Shown here piece by piece: positions 26,552 through 36,939 of a DNA stretch of 64,000 bases; within the stretch, counting starts at the first letter, position 1, and the number at the start of each line of letters is the position of its first letter. The stretch comes from Vibrio sp. AND4 (GTDB taxonomy: Bacteria; Pseudomonadota; Gammaproteobacteria; Enterobacterales; Vibrionaceae): positions 18,542 through 82,541 of the forward strand of contig NZ_ABGR01000013.1 of the NCBI RefSeq assembly GCF_000171815.1, in the 5' to 3' direction. The position numbers and the translations under genes were made by a program. The notes beneath the pieces are model-generated. The model did not search any database. It was not told where the DNA came from and was given only the letters and a program-made list of their open reading frames with translations.

Positions 26552-28582
26552 ATGAGTAAAGTTTATCAACTGGTCTCTGAATATCAACCAGCGGGTGATC
26601 AACCAACCGCTATCAAACAGCTACTAGAAGGGCTAGATGCAGGTTTGGCTCATCAGACACTATTAGGTGTAACTGGTTCGGGTAAAACATTCACACTGGC
26701 AAACGTGATCGCACAAGCTCAGCGTCCTGCGATTCTACTGGCACCAAACAAAACGCTTGCCGCACAGCTTTACGGCGAGATGAAGGCCTTTTTCCCCAAT
26801 AATTCCGTAGAATACTTCGTCTCTTACTATGATTATTATCAACCCGAAGCCTACGTCCCCACGACGGACACTTTCATTGAAAAGGATGCTTCGGTTAACG
26901 CTCATATTGAGCAAATGCGCTTATCGGCTACAAAAGCATTATTGGAACGCAAAGATGCGATTATTGTTGCATCGGTATCGGCAATTTATGGTTTGGGGGA
27001 TCCTGAATCGTATCTGAAAATGATGTTGCACCTGTGTCGCGGTGATGTCATTGATCAACGCGATATGCTGCGTCGGCTTGCGGAACTTCAATATTCGCGA
27101 AACGATGTTGCGTTTGAGCGCGGTCAGTTCCGTGTTCGCGGTGAAGTAATAGATATCTTCCCTGCAGAATCAGAACAAGACGCTGTGCGTATTGAGATGT
27201 TTGATGATGAAGTGGATTGCATCAGTGTATTTGATCCATTGACTGGTGTCGTCAAACAGCGTGACTTGCCACGTTATACTATCTACCCAAAGACTCACTA
27301 TGTGACGCCGCGTGAGCGTATTCTTGACGCCATCGAAAATATCAAAGATGAACTAGATGTACGTAAGAAGCAACTTCTCGAGAACAACAAGCTTTTAGAA
27401 GAGCAACGTATCAGTCAGCGAACTCAATTTGATATTGAGATGATGAACGAGCTCGGCTTTTGCTCGGGTATAGAAAACTACTCACGATATTTAAGTGGTC
27501 GTGCGGAAGGTGAGCCGCCACCGACATTGTTTGACTACTTGCCTGACGATGGTTTGCTGATTATCGATGAGTCCCACGTTACGGTTCCGCAAATTGGCGC
27601 GATGTATAAAGGTGACCGTTCGCGCAAAGAGACGCTGGTGGAGTTTGGGTTCCGCCTGCCCTCAGCACTGGATAACCGCCCGATGAAGTTCGAAGAGTTT
27701 GAGGCGGTCTCTCCGCAGACCATATTTGTCTCGGCGACACCGGGTAATTATGAACTTGAGAAGTCTGCCGGTGAGATAGCGGATCAAGTGGTACGTCCAA
27801 CTGGTCTACTCGATCCGGAGTTGGAAGTCCGTCCAGTTACAACTCAGGTCGATGACTTATTGTCGGAGATTCGAATTCGCTCCGTGAAAGATGAGCGCGT
27901 CCTTGTGACGACGTTAACCAAGCGCATGGCAGAAGATTTAACCGAATACCTTCACGAACACGATGTGAAAGTTCGTTATCTCCACTCTGACATCGATACG
28001 GTTGAGCGCGTCGAAATTATTCGTGATCTTCGATTGGGTGAATTCGATGTATTGGTGGGGATTAACTTGTTGCGAGAAGGTCTGGATATGCCAGAAGTGT
28101 CGTTGGTTGCGATTCTAGATGCCGACAAAGAAGGCTTCTTGCGCTCTGAGCGTTCCTTAATCCAGACTATTGGTCGTGCTGCACGGAATATCGAAGGTAG
28201 AGCGATTCTTTACGCGGATTCAATCACTAAGTCGATGAAGAAAGCGATGGATGAGACCGACCGTCGCCGTGAGAAACAAAGGGCACACAACGTTGCGATA
28301 GGGATAGAGCCTCAAGCCTTGAAGCGCAATATTAAAGACATTATGGAGCTTGGTGACATTACTAAATCCAAGCGTCAGCGTAATACTAATCAAGTGCCAT
28401 TATCAAAAGTAGCGGAGCCCTCTCAAGCTTATGAGGCCCTCTCTCCACAGCAATTGGAGAGAGAGATCAGTCGCTTGGAAGCCGCGATGTATCAACATGC
28501 TCAAGATCTCGAATTTGAGTTGGCCGCCCAAAAACGTGACCAAATAGAGCAGTTGCGCACTCAGTTCATTACTAACAGTTAA
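26552..28582 (+). CDS. uvrB: UvrABC excinuclease subunit B
   Basis: This 676-aa protein is the DNA damage-verification helicase of nucleotide excision repair. Walker A is '[12 protein letters not shown]' (about 36-47). The beta-hairpin region '[20 protein letters not shown]' (about 90-109) inserts between DNA strands. The DEAD-like box is '[10 protein letters not shown]', and helicase motif VI is 'QTIGRAARN'. The C-terminal UVR motif (about 635-670, '[20 protein letters not shown]') binds UvrA/UvrC. The start has AAGGAAGG 3 nt upstream. Confidence 0.98.
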   Translation: MSKVYQLVSEYQPAGDQPTAIKQLLEGLDAGLAHQTLLGVTGSGKTFTLANVIAQAQRPAILLAPNKTLAAQLYGEMKAFFPNNSVEYFVSYYDYYQPEAYVPTTDTFIEKDASVNAHIEQMRLSATKALLERKDAIIVASVSAIYGLGDPESYLKMMLHLCRGDVIDQRDMLRRLAELQYSRNDVAFERGQFRVRGEVIDIFPAESEQDAVRIEMFDDEVDCISVFDPLTGVVKQRDLPRYTIYPKTHYVTPRERILDAIENIKDELDVRKKQLLENNKLLEEQRISQRTQFDIEMMNELGFCSGIENYSRYLSGRAEGEPPPTLFDYLPDDGLLIIDESHVTVPQIGAMYKGDRSRKETLVEFGFRLPSALDNRPMKFEEFEAVSPQTIFVSATPGNYELEKSAGEIADQVVRPTGLLDPELEVRPVTTQVDDLLSEIRIRSVKDERVLVTTLTKRMAEDLTEYLHEHDVKVRYLHSDIDTVERVEIIRDLRLGEFDVLVGINLLREGLDMPEVSLVAILDADKEGFLRSERSLIQTIGRAARNIEGRAILYADSITKSMKKAMDETDRRREKQRAHNVAIGIEPQALKRNIKDIMELGDITKSKRQRNTNQVPLSKVAEPSQAYEALSPQQLEREISRLEAAMYQHAQDLEFELAAQKRDQIEQLRTQFITNS

Positions 28583-28628
28583 TTTAAAGTCTTAAATTGT
28601 CTTTTGCAGGGAGAGATCGTAAGCGTAT

Positions 28629-28720
28629 AAAAAAGAAGCCAATAGATCTGAGCTATTGGCTTGTTCTGTGAACATATCGTTCACTAACAACGTCAGTTGG
28701 CTAGGTGACCCGAGGGGTCA
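28629..28720 (-). ncRNA. qrr1: Qrr1 quorum-regulatory small RNA
   Basis: The minus strand carries the invariant Qrr core GGTCACCTAGCCAACTGACG followed by TTGTTAGTGAA. The 5' hairpin TGACCC-ctc-GGGTCA precedes it, and a terminator (AGCCAATAG...CTATTGGCT with TTTTTT) ends it at about 28629. The RNA is about 92 nt, the usual size. Qrr RNAs act with Hfq on luxR/hapR-family and other mRNAs. The location between uvrB and luxO, divergent from luxO, is the conserved Vibrio qrr1 site. Confidence 0.96.
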
Positions 28721-28730
28721 CCCAGCATCC

Positions 28731-28746
28731 AGCACAGTTTATGCCA
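28731..28746 (-). promoter_or_regulatory. Sigma-54 promoter of qrr1
   Basis: The minus-strand sequence TGGCATAAACTGTGCT has the obligatory GG-N10-GC spacing of a -24/-12 element. The -12 C lies 12 nt before the predicted qrr1 start at 28720. Confidence 0.88.
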
Positions 28747-28810
28747 TAATCCAACCTATTGATATTCGGTCCATTTTGTGAATGGCCGCCATATTTCAAT
28801 TAATAAATAA

Positions 28811-28823
28811 TTGCAAAATGCAA
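28811..28823. promoter_or_regulatory. LuxO upstream activating site
   Basis: TTGCAAAATGCAA fits the LuxO consensus TTGCA-N3-TGCAA exactly. It lies about 91-103 nt upstream of the qrr1 start and 48 nt before the luxO ATG, so phospho-LuxO bound here could activate qrr1 and affect its own gene. Confidence 0.88.
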
Positions 28824-28870
28824 AGCGTAATGCGATTATTATTAAAACAAAACGAAAAGTCGGCTTGGAT

Positions 28871-30274
28871 ATGCAACAAAAAACAGAAGGTCAAAAGTCT
28901 CGATATCTACTCATGGTAGAGGACACTGCGTCCGTTGCGGCGCTTTACCGCTCTTATCTAACACCACTCGGTATTGATATCAATATTGTTGGAACAGGCA
29001 GAGATGCCATCGAAAGCCTGAACCATCGTATTCCCGATCTTATTTTGCTTGATCTTCGCCTACCAGACATGACGGGGATGGATGTATTGCATGCGGTTAA
29101 GAAAAGCCAGCCAGATGTGCCAATCATCTTTATGACTGCCCATGGCTCTATCGATACCGCGGTAGAGGCGATGCGTCACGGATCTCAAGACTTCCTAATC
29201 AAACCATGCGAGGCAGACCGCCTGCGTGTCACAGTGAACAACGCGATCCGCAAGGCGACAAAGCTGAAAAACGAAGCGGACAACCCAGGAAACCAAAATT
29301 ACCAAGGCTTCATTGGCAGTAGTCAAACCATGCAACAGGTTTACCGCACCATTGACTCGGCGGCAAGCAGTAAGGCAAGTATTTTCATCACGGGTGAGAG
29401 TGGGACGGGTAAAGAGGTGTGTGCTGAAGCAATCCACGCAGCGAGTCAGCGCGGAGATAAGCCGTTTATCGCCATCAACTGTGCAGCAATTCCGAAAGAC
29501 TTAATTGAAAGTGAGCTGTTTGGTCATGTGAAAGGCGCGTTTACTGGTGCTGCGAATGATCGACAAGGTGCGGCAGAACTTGCTGATGGCGGTACCTTGT
29601 TTCTCGACGAGTTGTGTGAAATGGATTTGGACCTTCAAACTAAGTTATTACGCTTTATTCAAACGGGTACGTTCCAAAAAGTCGGTTCTTCTAAAATGAA
29701 GAGCGTGGATGTGCGTTTTGTGTGTGCAACCAACCGCGACCCTTGGAAAGAAGTACAAGAAGGTCGTTTCCGGGAAGACTTGTACTACCGTTTGTATGTT
29801 ATTCCGCTGCATCTACCCCCATTGCGTGAGCGTGGCGAAGACGTCATTGAGATTGCATACTCTTTGCTGGGTTACATGTCTCATGAAGAAGGTAAGAGCT
29901 TCATTCGTTTTGCACAAGACGTAATTGAACGGTTTAATAGCTACGAATGGCCGGGTAATGTTCGTCAGCTACAAAATGTACTGCGTAACATAGTGGTACT
30001 GAATAACGGTAAAGAGATTACTCTTGATATGTTGCCTCCACCGCTGAATCATCCTGTTGTGCGTCAATCGGTAGCAAAATTTATTGAACCTAACGTTATA
30101 ATGGTGTCAGATATTACGCCGCTCTGGGTGACTGAGAAAATGGCCATCGAGCAGGCGATTGAGGCATGTGATGGCAATATTCCACGTGCTGCTGGCTACT
30201 TAGATGTGAGCCCATCAACGATTTATCGTAAGTTACAAGCTTGGAATAGCAAGGAAGAAAAACAAAACGCATGA
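28871..30274 (+). CDS. luxO: Quorum-sensing response regulator LuxO
   Basis: This 467-aa sigma-54-dependent activator has three domains. The receiver (about 10-130) carries the phospho-acceptor Asp61 in '[13 protein letters not shown]', equivalent to Asp47 of V. harveyi numbering. The AAA+ domain has Walker A 'GESGTGKE', the sigma-54 contact loop 'GAFTGA' and '[13 protein letters not shown]'. The C-terminal Fis-type helix-turn-helix is '[20 protein letters not shown]'. The ATG at 28871 was chosen because a start at MVEDT (28913) would remove the first receiver strand, and the TTG at 28811 lies in the UAS. Phospho-LuxO drives qrr transcription at low cell density. Confidence 0.97.
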   Translation: MQQKTEGQKSRYLLMVEDTASVAALYRSYLTPLGIDINIVGTGRDAIESLNHRIPDLILLDLRLPDMTGMDVLHAVKKSQPDVPIIFMTAHGSIDTAVEAMRHGSQDFLIKPCEADRLRVTVNNAIRKATKLKNEADNPGNQNYQGFIGSSQTMQQVYRTIDSAASSKASIFITGESGTGKEVCAEAIHAASQRGDKPFIAINCAAIPKDLIESELFGHVKGAFTGAANDRQGAAELADGGTLFLDELCEMDLDLQTKLLRFIQTGTFQKVGSSKMKSVDVRFVCATNRDPWKEVQEGRFREDLYYRLYVIPLHLPPLRERGEDVIEIAYSLLGYMSHEEGKSFIRFAQDVIERFNSYEWPGNVRQLQNVLRNIVVLNNGKEITLDMLPPPLNHPVVRQSVAKFIEPNVIMVSDITPLWVTEKMAIEQAIEACDGNIPRAAGYLDVSPSTIYRKLQAWNSKEEKQNA

Positions 30275-30621
30275 ATACGGCAGTATTAAATCAGCAAAAA
30301 ATTGAAGGATTATCTCAGGAAATTGGCAGCGAAAATGTCCCGATTTTGTTGGATATTTTTCTGGGGGAAATGGACATTTACATCGGCACCTTATCTGAGC
30401 TTCAGGGTACCGCGCAACTGGGTTATTTGAAAGAAATCAGTCATGCACTGAAAAGCAGTGCTGCAAGCTTTGGTGCCGATCGGTTGTGTGAACTTGCGAT
30501 TGCGATCGATAAGAAAGCGAAAGTGAATATATTGAGTGAGAAGGGGATTGAAACGAGTGCAATGATTGATCTGTTGTGCATCACTCGTGAAGCCTACCGC
30601 TCGTGGACAAGCTGGTCATAA
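30271..30621 (+). CDS. luxU: Phosphorelay protein LuxU (HPt)
   Basis: This 116-aa histidine phosphotransfer protein is a four-helix bundle with the phospho-accepting His58 in '[16 protein letters not shown]', identical in position to V. harveyi LuxU. It relays phosphate between the hybrid sensor kinases (LuxQ, CqsS, LuxN types) and LuxO. The start overlaps the luxO stop (ATGA), so the two are translationally coupled. Confidence 0.96.
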   Translation: MNTAVLNQQKIEGLSQEIGSENVPILLDIFLGEMDIYIGTLSELQGTAQLGYLKEISHALKSSAASFGADRLCELAIAIDKKAKVNILSEKGIETSAMIDLLCITREAYRSWTSWS

Positions 30622-30640
30622 ATCACAGCATAAAGAAATC

Positions 30641-30669
30641 AGCCCTCCAAATATGGAGGGCTTTTGTTT
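30641..30669 (+). terminator. Terminator of luxO-luxU
   Basis: AGCCCTCC-aaatat-GGAGGGCT is followed by TTTGTTTG, 20 nt after the luxU stop codon. Confidence 0.85.
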
Positions 30670-30704
30670 GGTGGTATTGCAACCAAAGGCTTTCCAAAAA
30701 ACGT

Positions 30705-31598
30705 TTAACTTGGCAATAGCTGGTTTTCAATCGCTTGTTTAAGTTTGTCGCGGTCATGACGCCAGTCACGGTTCGATGAAGCCAATGATTCAGTCACTAC
30801 GTTCCAGTTATCAAGTACTGCTTGTTCTGTTTCTTCAGTCAGCACGACATCGATTTTACGACCTTGGCAAGCACGCTCACACCACTCAAGTTTTTGTTTC
30901 ATCGTCATGCGGCCAGCAGGGCCATGCTCCGGACTTAAGTTTGCCACAAAGATGACTCTTGCCTTTTTGTTTGCCGCAATCGCTTTGCCGAGTTCAGGCA
31001 GTAAAAGTGGCGGCATGATGCTGGTAAGAAAACTGCCGGGACCGAGAATGATGGCATCCGCTTTTGCAAGAGCAGTCACCGCCTCTTTAGTTGCAGGGAC
31101 TTCTGGTGACAGATCAAGGCGAAGCAACTCGGCGTCCATTTCATCGACGTTAGTCTCGCCCGTTACCCAGCGTCCGTCAGTTGATAGAGCGGTGAGGTCG
31201 GAAGGGTGCTCAGACATCGGCAGAATGTTGACATCGACTTTCAACATATTGCGGATAAGGTTGATTGCCTCTAATGGTCGGACAGAGAGGTTGTCCAGTG
31301 CTGTCAACATGAGGTTACCAAGATTATGCCCGTTGAGCTCACCAGCACCTTTAAAGCGGTATTCAAACATCATTGAACTGATGGATGGCTCGGTGATTAA
31401 CTGGTTAATACAGTTACGAGTATCACCCCAAGCTATGCCTCCCTGACAATGTCGAATACGGCCTGTTGATCCTCCGTTGTCAGTTGTCGCAACAATGCCA
31501 GTCGCATTGCCGCCAAAATCTTTTAATGCCGCTAACATACGGCCCAAACCGTGACCACCGCCAACTGCAATTACTTTTTTATCGGTGTAGATATTCAT
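30705..31598 (-). CDS. YvcK/YbhK (CofD-like) family protein
   Basis: This 297-aa protein has the family N-terminus 'KVIAVGGGHGLGRMLAALKDF' and the later motifs 'TTDNGGSTGRIRH', 'GHNLGNLMLTAL' and 'ADAIILGPGSFLTSI'. The CofD-like Rossmann fold binds UDP-sugars in the Bacillus homologue YvcK, which is needed for gluconeogenic growth and morphogenesis. The E. coli homologue YbhK is likewise divergent from moaA. The biochemical role in Vibrio is not established. Confidence 0.85.
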   Translation of the reverse strand: MNIYTDKKVIAVGGGHGLGRMLAALKDFGGNATGIVATTDNGGSTGRIRHCQGGIAWGDTRNCINQLITEPSISSMMFEYRFKGAGELNGHNLGNLMLTALDNLSVRPLEAINLIRNMLKVDVNILPMSEHPSDLTALSTDGRWVTGETNVDEMDAELLRLDLSPEVPATKEAVTALAKADAIILGPGSFLTSIMPPLLLPELGKAIAANKKARVIFVANLSPEHGPAGRMTMKQKLEWCERACQGRKIDVVLTEETEQAVLDNWNVVTESLASSNRDWRHDRDKLKQAIENQLLPS

Positions 31599-31759
31599 TA
31601 ACTTCTTCTAATTATCTGCTAGTAACGACTACAATTTAACGTAGTGAGTATAAAAGAGGTACTCACTAAGCGGTAAAATGTGTTTTCAGGAAGTTTTTTT
31701 ATCACTCAAGTCTGGATTCCATTACAAATATTAAGTATTTTACACGGCAAAGCTATCAG

Positions 31760-31880
31760 GGATTACTTTCTCTGGTTGCCATAACTCCGAGCTCACTATG
31801 CTAAGTCTAAGGATAGGCGTTTTGAGCCAGTGACATATTGTCACAAGGGCATAATTGGAAATGATTATGCCTCCCGTGTT
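31760..31880 (+). promoter_or_regulatory. Probable molybdenum-cofactor (Moco) riboswitch / leader
   Basis: The moaA leader has two strong hairpins, GTGACA-tat-TGTCAC (31830-31844) and GGCATAAT-N8-ATTATGCC (31848-31871). They are linked by 'CAAG' and followed by CTCCCGTG and the ribosome site GGAAAGG. An upstream segment contains CTCCGAGC. This order and the CTCCCGTG element resemble the Moco RNA motif found before gammaproteobacterial moa operons. A covariance-model search is needed to confirm it. Confidence 0.65.
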
Positions 31881-31894
31881 TGGAAAGGTGTTCC

Positions 31895-32884
31895 GTGGCG
31901 CAACAATTCGAAGATAAATTTCATCGTAAGTTCTATTACTTGCGTCTGTCTGTGACCGACGTATGTAATTTCAAATGTACCTATTGCCTTCCTGATGGTT
32001 ATAAACCGTCGGGCAACAAAAACTCGTCTTTTTTATCGCTTCCTGAGATCAAACGTGTGGTCAAAGCGTTTGCCGATTGCGGCACCTCAAAGATACGCAT
32101 TACAGGCGGTGAGCCGAGTTTGCGCAAAGACTTTACTGACATAATCCACTCAGTCGCAACCACGCCGGGTATCAAAAAAGTCGCGACCACGACCAATGGT
32201 TACCGCATGGCAAAGCAATTGGCTGACTGGCGTGAAGCAGGCTTAACGAACATTAATGTGAGTGTTGATAGCTTAGATCCGCATATGTTCCATCAAATCA
32301 CAGGTGAAAATAAGTTCACTGAGGTGATGAATGGCATCGAACGTGCGTTCGAATTAGGCTACGAGCAAGTTAAGGTAAACGTGGTACTGATGAAAGACCT
32401 CAACCACAATAAGCTGCCTGCTTTCCTTCACTGGATTAAAGACCGTCCGATCCAACTGCGTTTTATTGAACTAATGCAGACAGGAGAAATGGACGATCTG
32501 TTTGCAAAGCACCATGTATCCGGTGTTGCAATCCGGAATCAATTAATTGCCAATGGCTGGTTGCTTAAAGTTCGTTCTCACAACGACGGCCCTGCTCAAG
32601 TATTCGTTCATCCTGACTACAAGGGTGAAATTGGCCTGATCATGCCGTATGAAAAAGACTTCTGTGAGAGCTGCAACCGACTGCGTGTATCGGCTACGGG
32701 TAAATTGCATTTGTGTCTGTTCGGTGATCATGGTGTTGAATTACGTGACTTGCTAGAGCGAGACGAGCAAGAAAGCGAATTGATTGCACGTATTCAGGCA
32801 CAACTGCAAACCAAATCCGCTAGCCACTTCTTGCACGATGGCAACACAGGTATGACGCCAAATCTTGCGTCTATCGGTGGCTAA
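31895..32884 (+). CDS. moaA: GTP 3',8-cyclase MoaA
   Basis: This 329-aa radical-SAM enzyme begins molybdopterin synthesis by converting GTP to 3',8-cyclo-GTP. The GTG start at 31895 has GGAAAGG 7 nt upstream and gives the same length as E. coli MoaA. The N-terminal cluster motif is '[10 protein letters not shown]', the C-terminal [4Fe-4S] cysteines lie in '[20 protein letters not shown]', and the required C-terminal Gly-Gly is present (ASIGG). It is the first gene of moaABCDE. Confidence 0.96.
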   Translation: MAQQFEDKFHRKFYYLRLSVTDVCNFKCTYCLPDGYKPSGNKNSSFLSLPEIKRVVKAFADCGTSKIRITGGEPSLRKDFTDIIHSVATTPGIKKVATTTNGYRMAKQLADWREAGLTNINVSVDSLDPHMFHQITGENKFTEVMNGIERAFELGYEQVKVNVVLMKDLNHNKLPAFLHWIKDRPIQLRFIELMQTGEMDDLFAKHHVSGVAIRNQLIANGWLLKVRSHNDGPAQVFVHPDYKGEIGLIMPYEKDFCESCNRLRVSATGKLHLCLFGDHGVELRDLLERDEQESELIARIQAQLQTKSASHFLHDGNTGMTPNLASIGG

Positions 32885-32983
32885 ACTCAAACAGATTTAT
32901 ACCGGCAGCTGTTGCAGCTTTCGGTGGTTTTTCCAGAATCGATACCTTATGTATCAAAGAAAATTTAGAGAATAGGTGGACAC

Positions 32984-33496
32984 ATGGGTCACGCTGAAAG
33001 CAAATTTCAACCTGCAAACATAGCCGTTTTGACGGTATCTGACACTCGTATTGAAGAAAACGACACTTCTGGTGGTTACTTAGTTGAACAGGCCAGAGAA
33101 GCGGGTCACAACGTCGTTGACAAGCAAATCGTTATCGATGATATGTACAAGATCCGTGCGATTGTCTCTCAGTGGATTGCTGACGAAAACGTACAAGCAA
33201 TCATGCTCACCGGCGGTACTGGTTTTACTTCGCGTGACAGCACGCCAGAAGCACTTAAGCCACTGTTTGATAAAGAGGTAGAAGGTTTTGGTGAACTGTT
33301 CCGCTTGGTTTCTTATGAAGAGATCGGCACTTCAACCATTCAATCTCGTGCGATTGCTGGTTTTGCTAACCATACCGTTATCTTCGCAATGCCGGGTTCG
33401 ACAGGTGCGTGTCGTACGGGGTGGACGAAGATTATTAAGCAGCAGCTAGATGCAAGCCATCGTCCTTGTAACTTCATGCCTCACCTATCTGTATAA
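32984..33496 (+). CDS. moaB: Molybdenum cofactor biosynthesis protein B
   Basis: This 170-aa MoaB/Mog-family protein has the MPT-binding motifs '[20 protein letters not shown]' and '[15 protein letters not shown]'. MoaB is related to adenylyltransferases, but its own role in E. coli is dispensable or unclear. It follows moaA by 99 nt and precedes moaC by 25 nt. Confidence 0.94.
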   Translation: MGHAESKFQPANIAVLTVSDTRIEENDTSGGYLVEQAREAGHNVVDKQIVIDDMYKIRAIVSQWIADENVQAIMLTGGTGFTSRDSTPEALKPLFDKEVEGFGELFRLVSYEEIGTSTIQSRAIAGFANHTVIFAMPGSTGACRTGWTKIIKQQLDASHRPCNFMPHLSV

Positions 33497-33521
33497 CTTA
33501 CCTAAGAGTGTAGAAACAACA

Positions 33522-33998
33522 ATGACACAATTTACCCATATCAATGCGTCTGGCGAGGCCAACATGGTCGATGTTTCTGCAAAAGCGGAAACGGTTCGCG
33601 AGGCGCGTGCTGAAGCATTCGTGCACATGGCGCAAGAAACGTTGCAATTAATTGTTTCAGGCCAACACCACAAAGGCGATGTGTTCGCAACTGCTCGCAT
33701 CGCTGGAATCCAAGCCGCGAAGAAAACATGGGACCTGATTCCACTTTGCCATCCGTTGCTATTATCTAAAGTAGAAGTTCAACTGGAAGCTATCGAAGCC
33801 GAAAACAAAGTGCGTATTGAATCTGTGTGTAAGCTAGCAGGTAAAACCGGTGTTGAGATGGAAGCGTTAACGGCCGCTTCTGTCGCGGCACTGACGATTT
33901 ACGATATGTGTAAAGCGGTCCAAAAAGATATGGTTATTGGTCAAGTTCGTCTTCTTGAGAAGGTGGGCGGTAAATCGGGTCACTTTAAGGCGGAATAA
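33522..33998 (+). CDS. moaC: Cyclic pyranopterin monophosphate synthase MoaC
   Basis: This 158-aa enzyme turns 3',8-cyclo-GTP into cyclic pyranopterin monophosphate. The start at 33522 ([19 protein letters not shown]) follows the E. coli N-terminus; the longer frame overlaps moaB and is rejected. Conserved segments include '[18 protein letters not shown]' and 'VGGKSGHF' at the C-terminus, with an active-site Lys in the latter. The stop overlaps the moaD start (TAATG). Confidence 0.95.
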   Translation: MTQFTHINASGEANMVDVSAKAETVREARAEAFVHMAQETLQLIVSGQHHKGDVFATARIAGIQAAKKTWDLIPLCHPLLLSKVEVQLEAIEAENKVRIESVCKLAGKTGVEMEALTAASVAALTIYDMCKAVQKDMVIGQVRLLEKVGGKSGHFKAE

Positions 33999-34255
33999 TG
34001 ATTAAAGTACTTTTCTTCGCTCAAACACGTGAACTAGTTGGTGTTGATGCGCTTGAGTTAGATGGTCAGTTTGACAATGTTGAAGCGATTCGCGCTCACT
34101 TGGTCGACATTGGTGTCGGTACGACAGGGAAGTGGGATCTAGCGTTAGAACCAGGGAAATTACTGGCCGCGGTAAACCAGTCAATCGTCCCTCTAGAGAC
34201 GGAATTGAAAGCAGGCGATGAGGTTGCCTTCTTCCCACCTGTCACAGGGGGCTAA
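33998..34255 (+). CDS. moaD: Molybdopterin synthase small (sulfur-carrier) subunit MoaD
   Basis: This 85-aa ubiquitin-fold protein ends in Gly-Gly (FFPPVTGG), the residue thiocarboxylated by MoeB and inserted into MoaE to donate sulfur. The start shares a base with the moaC stop codon. The stop lies 1 nt before the moaE ATG. Confidence 0.95.
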   Translation: MIKVLFFAQTRELVGVDALELDGQFDNVEAIRAHLVDIGVGTTGKWDLALEPGKLLAAVNQSIVPLETELKAGDEVAFFPPVTGG

Positions 34256-34256
34256 T

Positions 34257-34712
34257 ATGGATCCTCGTGTTTCTGTACAAGCAGAAGATTTTTCGGTTGA
34301 TCAAGAATACCAACGCTTATCAGAAGGAACCTCTTCTGGCGCGGTAGTCACATTTATTGGCAAAGTTCGTGATATGAACCTCGGCGATAACGTGATTGGC
34401 CTTCACCTAGAACATTATCCAGGTATGACAGAGAAAAGCTTAATCGATATTTGTGATGAAGCTGAATCACGCTGGCCTTTACTAGGTGTTCGTGTCATTC
34501 ACCGTGTTGGTGATCTCGATACGGGTGACCAGATTGTGTTTGTTGGCGTTTCCAGTGCACACCGTGGCGCGGCATTTGACGCTTGCGAGTTCATCATGGA
34601 CTTCCTAAAGACCAAAGCGCCATTCTGGAAAAAAGAACGCACGACCACTGAAAACCGCTGGATTGAGTCGCGTGATACCGATCATCAAGCAGCGCAGCGT
34701 TGGGAAAAGTAG
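34257..34712 (+). CDS. moaE: Molybdopterin synthase large subunit MoaE
   Basis: This 151-aa catalytic subunit of MPT synthase was started at 34257 (MDPRVSVQAEDFSVDQEY). Active-site segments are 'GAVVTFIGKVRD', 'LEHYPGMTEKSL', 'RVGDLDTGDQIVFVGV', and the catalytic Lys in 'FLKTKAPFWKKE'. It completes the moaABCDE operon. Confidence 0.95.
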   Translation: MDPRVSVQAEDFSVDQEYQRLSEGTSSGAVVTFIGKVRDMNLGDNVIGLHLEHYPGMTEKSLIDICDEAESRWPLLGVRVIHRVGDLDTGDQIVFVGVSSAHRGAAFDACEFIMDFLKTKAPFWKKERTTTENRWIESRDTDHQAAQRWEK

Positions 34713-34786
34713 GAAGGTTTTTCCACGCTAATTTCGATAAACTGTTTTCCGTGATCGGTATGACTGTGCTTGAGATCAATACTCCA

Positions 34787-34816
34787 AAACCAGATGCGAA
34801 TAGCATCTGGTTTTTT
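34787..34816 (+). terminator. Terminator of the moa operon
   Basis: AAACCAGATGC-gaata-GCATCTGGTTTTTT is an 11-bp stem with a U-run, 75 nt after moaE. Confidence 0.92.
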
Positions 34817-35281
34817 GCTTTTTTGCCCAAAAAAATCACCACTTTCCTTTCTTCATCCTCTCGGTGACCTTGTTCACAATAAAAAATATCGAACGAAATA
34901 TATGCAATTATTTGTTAGACGAAGTGTTTCATAAATGTTAATTTCGTTGCGGTCTAATAGTGTAAGATGCTATTTATAAGTTTAAAATTAGGTTTATCGA
35001 AAGTTTCACCCGCCAAATAAACGAGTGAGTAAGTATTCTTCTATTTAATTCTTTTATTGCGATATTTACTGCTGAATAAGCGTGCTATTTACAAAATTAT
35101 AAGTTTTTTGCTGGCTCTTTTATGGCAAATTACTTCAATGGTTGCTAGTGTGTGACGCAGTCTTTGTAAGGTTTTAGAATTTTCTGCTCAAAAAATGTGC
35201 TAAATAATTCTAAAATGCTGATTATTCCAGCCCTTTACAAAGAAGTCATGGATGCTAATGAAAAAACTTGGAGTTTTACGC
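34817..35281. other. AT-rich region upstream of oppA
   Basis: This is 465 bp without a gene. It should contain the opp promoter and a long leader. The oppA ribosome site (TTGGAG) is 8 nt before its ATG. I see no clear operator or sRNA gene. Confidence 0.4.
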
Positions 35282-36913
35282 ATGTATAAGAACAAAATCA
35301 CCAAAGCCCTTCTTCTAGGCGCTGGTCTGGCAGTGGCTGCCTCTTCTACTTCCACTTTCGCTGCAGACGTTCCAGCGGGCACTAAACTCGCAGAGAAGCA
35401 AGAACTTGTTCGTGGTAACGGTACTGAAGTTGCGACCATTGACCCGCATAAATCTCAAGGTGTTCCAGAGTCGCATGTTATTCGTGATCTTCTTGAAGGC
35501 CTTGTCAATCAAGACAGTGATGGCAACACCATTCCAGGGGTAGCAGAAAGCTGGGAAACCACAGATAACAAAACTTTTACTTTCCACTTACGCAAAGATG
35601 CGAAATGGTCCAACGGTGACCCTGTTACCGCTGAAGACTTCGTGTACAGTTGGCAGCGTGCTGTCGATCCTGGTACCGCTTCACCATACTCTTGGTACAT
35701 GAAATATACCAAGATGAAAAATGCGAAAGACATCATTGCAGGTAAGAAAAACAAAAGCGAACTAGGCGTCAAAGCGATTGACGATCACACACTTGTCGTT
35801 GAGCTAGATACAGCGGTTCCTTATTTTGTGATGATGGTCGGCCACACAACAATGAAACCTGTTCACAAAGCAACAGTCGAGAAGTTTGGTGATCAATGGA
35901 CGAAACCGGAAAACTTTGTAGGTAATGGCGCATATAAACTGAGCAAATGGGTCGTAAATGAACGTCTCGAGCTTGTACGCAACAACGAATACTGGGATGA
36001 CGCCAAAACAGTTATTGGCAAGGTGACTTTTTTACCGATAGAAAACGCAGTTTCAGAGATGAACCGATTCTTATCTGGGGAAATTGATATCAGTTATCAA
36101 CTGCCAGTGGAGCACTATAAGCGTCTGAAGAAAGAGCACCCTGAGTCCCTCTCGGTTGTTGGTAATCTTTGCACTTACTACTACTCATTCAACACCAAGA
36201 AAGAGCCATTCAACGACGTTCGTGTTCGCAAGGCAATATCTTATGCTATTGATCGAAACATCGTCGCCAATGCAATCCTTGGTCAAGGCCAGAAGCCCGC
36301 TTACTTCTTAACACCAGAGATCACAGCTCACTTTGATCCTGAACTTCCAAATTACGGCAAGATGTCGCAAAAAGAGCGCAATAAAGAGGCGGCACGCCTG
36401 CTAGCAGAAGCGGGGTTCGGTAAAGACAATCCACTCAAGTTCTCTCTTCTTTACAATACAGATGAGAATCATAAAAAGCTGGCAGTAGCGCTCGGCTCTA
36501 TGTGGAAGAAAACTCTGGGTCTGGATGTAACGTTAGAAAACCAAGAATGGAAAACTTACTTATCTACTAAAGACCAAGGTGATTTTGAAGTAGCACGTGC
36601 TGGATGGTGTGGTGACTACAATGAGGCATCTTCTTTCCTAAACCTTATGGTGAGCTCGAACACGACAGGTGGCCAGCACTGGGGCAACAAAGAATACGAT
36701 TCTCTTATCGATAAAGCGATAAAATCAACTTCAGAACAAGAGCGTACCAAGCTTTATTTAGACGCTGAAAAACTAATGGCAAAAGACATGCCTATTGCGC
36801 CTATTTATCAGTATGTCAAACCTCGTCTACTAAATCCGCGCGTTGGTGGTTTCCCCGTAAATAACGCGGAAGAGAAGATCTACTCAAAAGATCTTTACAT
36901 TAAAGCAGACTAA
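35282..36913 (+). CDS. oppA: Oligopeptide ABC transporter, periplasmic binding protein OppA
   Basis: This 543-aa solute-binding protein was started at 35282 (MYKNKITKALLLGAGLAVAASS), where a signal peptide ends near 'STFAADVP' and GGAG lies upstream. The SBP family 5 signature is 'ESWETTDNKTFTFHLRKDAKWSNGDPVTAEDFVYSW' in two adjacent blocks (about residues 80-115). It delivers peptides of 2-5 residues to OppBC. A stem-loop follows before oppB, which commonly allows higher oppA expression. Confidence 0.96.
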   Translation: MYKNKITKALLLGAGLAVAASSTSTFAADVPAGTKLAEKQELVRGNGTEVATIDPHKSQGVPESHVIRDLLEGLVNQDSDGNTIPGVAESWETTDNKTFTFHLRKDAKWSNGDPVTAEDFVYSWQRAVDPGTASPYSWYMKYTKMKNAKDIIAGKKNKSELGVKAIDDHTLVVELDTAVPYFVMMVGHTTMKPVHKATVEKFGDQWTKPENFVGNGAYKLSKWVVNERLELVRNNEYWDDAKTVIGKVTFLPIENAVSEMNRFLSGEIDISYQLPVEHYKRLKKEHPESLSVVGNLCTYYYSFNTKKEPFNDVRVRKAISYAIDRNIVANAILGQGQKPAYFLTPEITAHFDPELPNYGKMSQKERNKEAARLLAEAGFGKDNPLKFSLLYNTDENHKKLAVALGSMWKKTLGLDVTLENQEWKTYLSTKDQGDFEVARAGWCGDYNEASSFLNLMVSSNTTGGQHWGNKEYDSLIDKAIKSTSEQERTKLYLDAEKLMAKDMPIAPIYQYVKPRLLNPRVGGFPVNNAEEKIYSKDLYIKAD

Positions 36914-36939
36914 TTAAAGTCAGTTCAAAACCATAGAAT

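Noticed and set aside
28811..28870. Longer luxO start (TTG at 28811)
   Set aside because: It falls in the LuxO binding site and adds a basic segment not seen in LuxO proteins. The ATG at 28871 gives a complete receiver domain.
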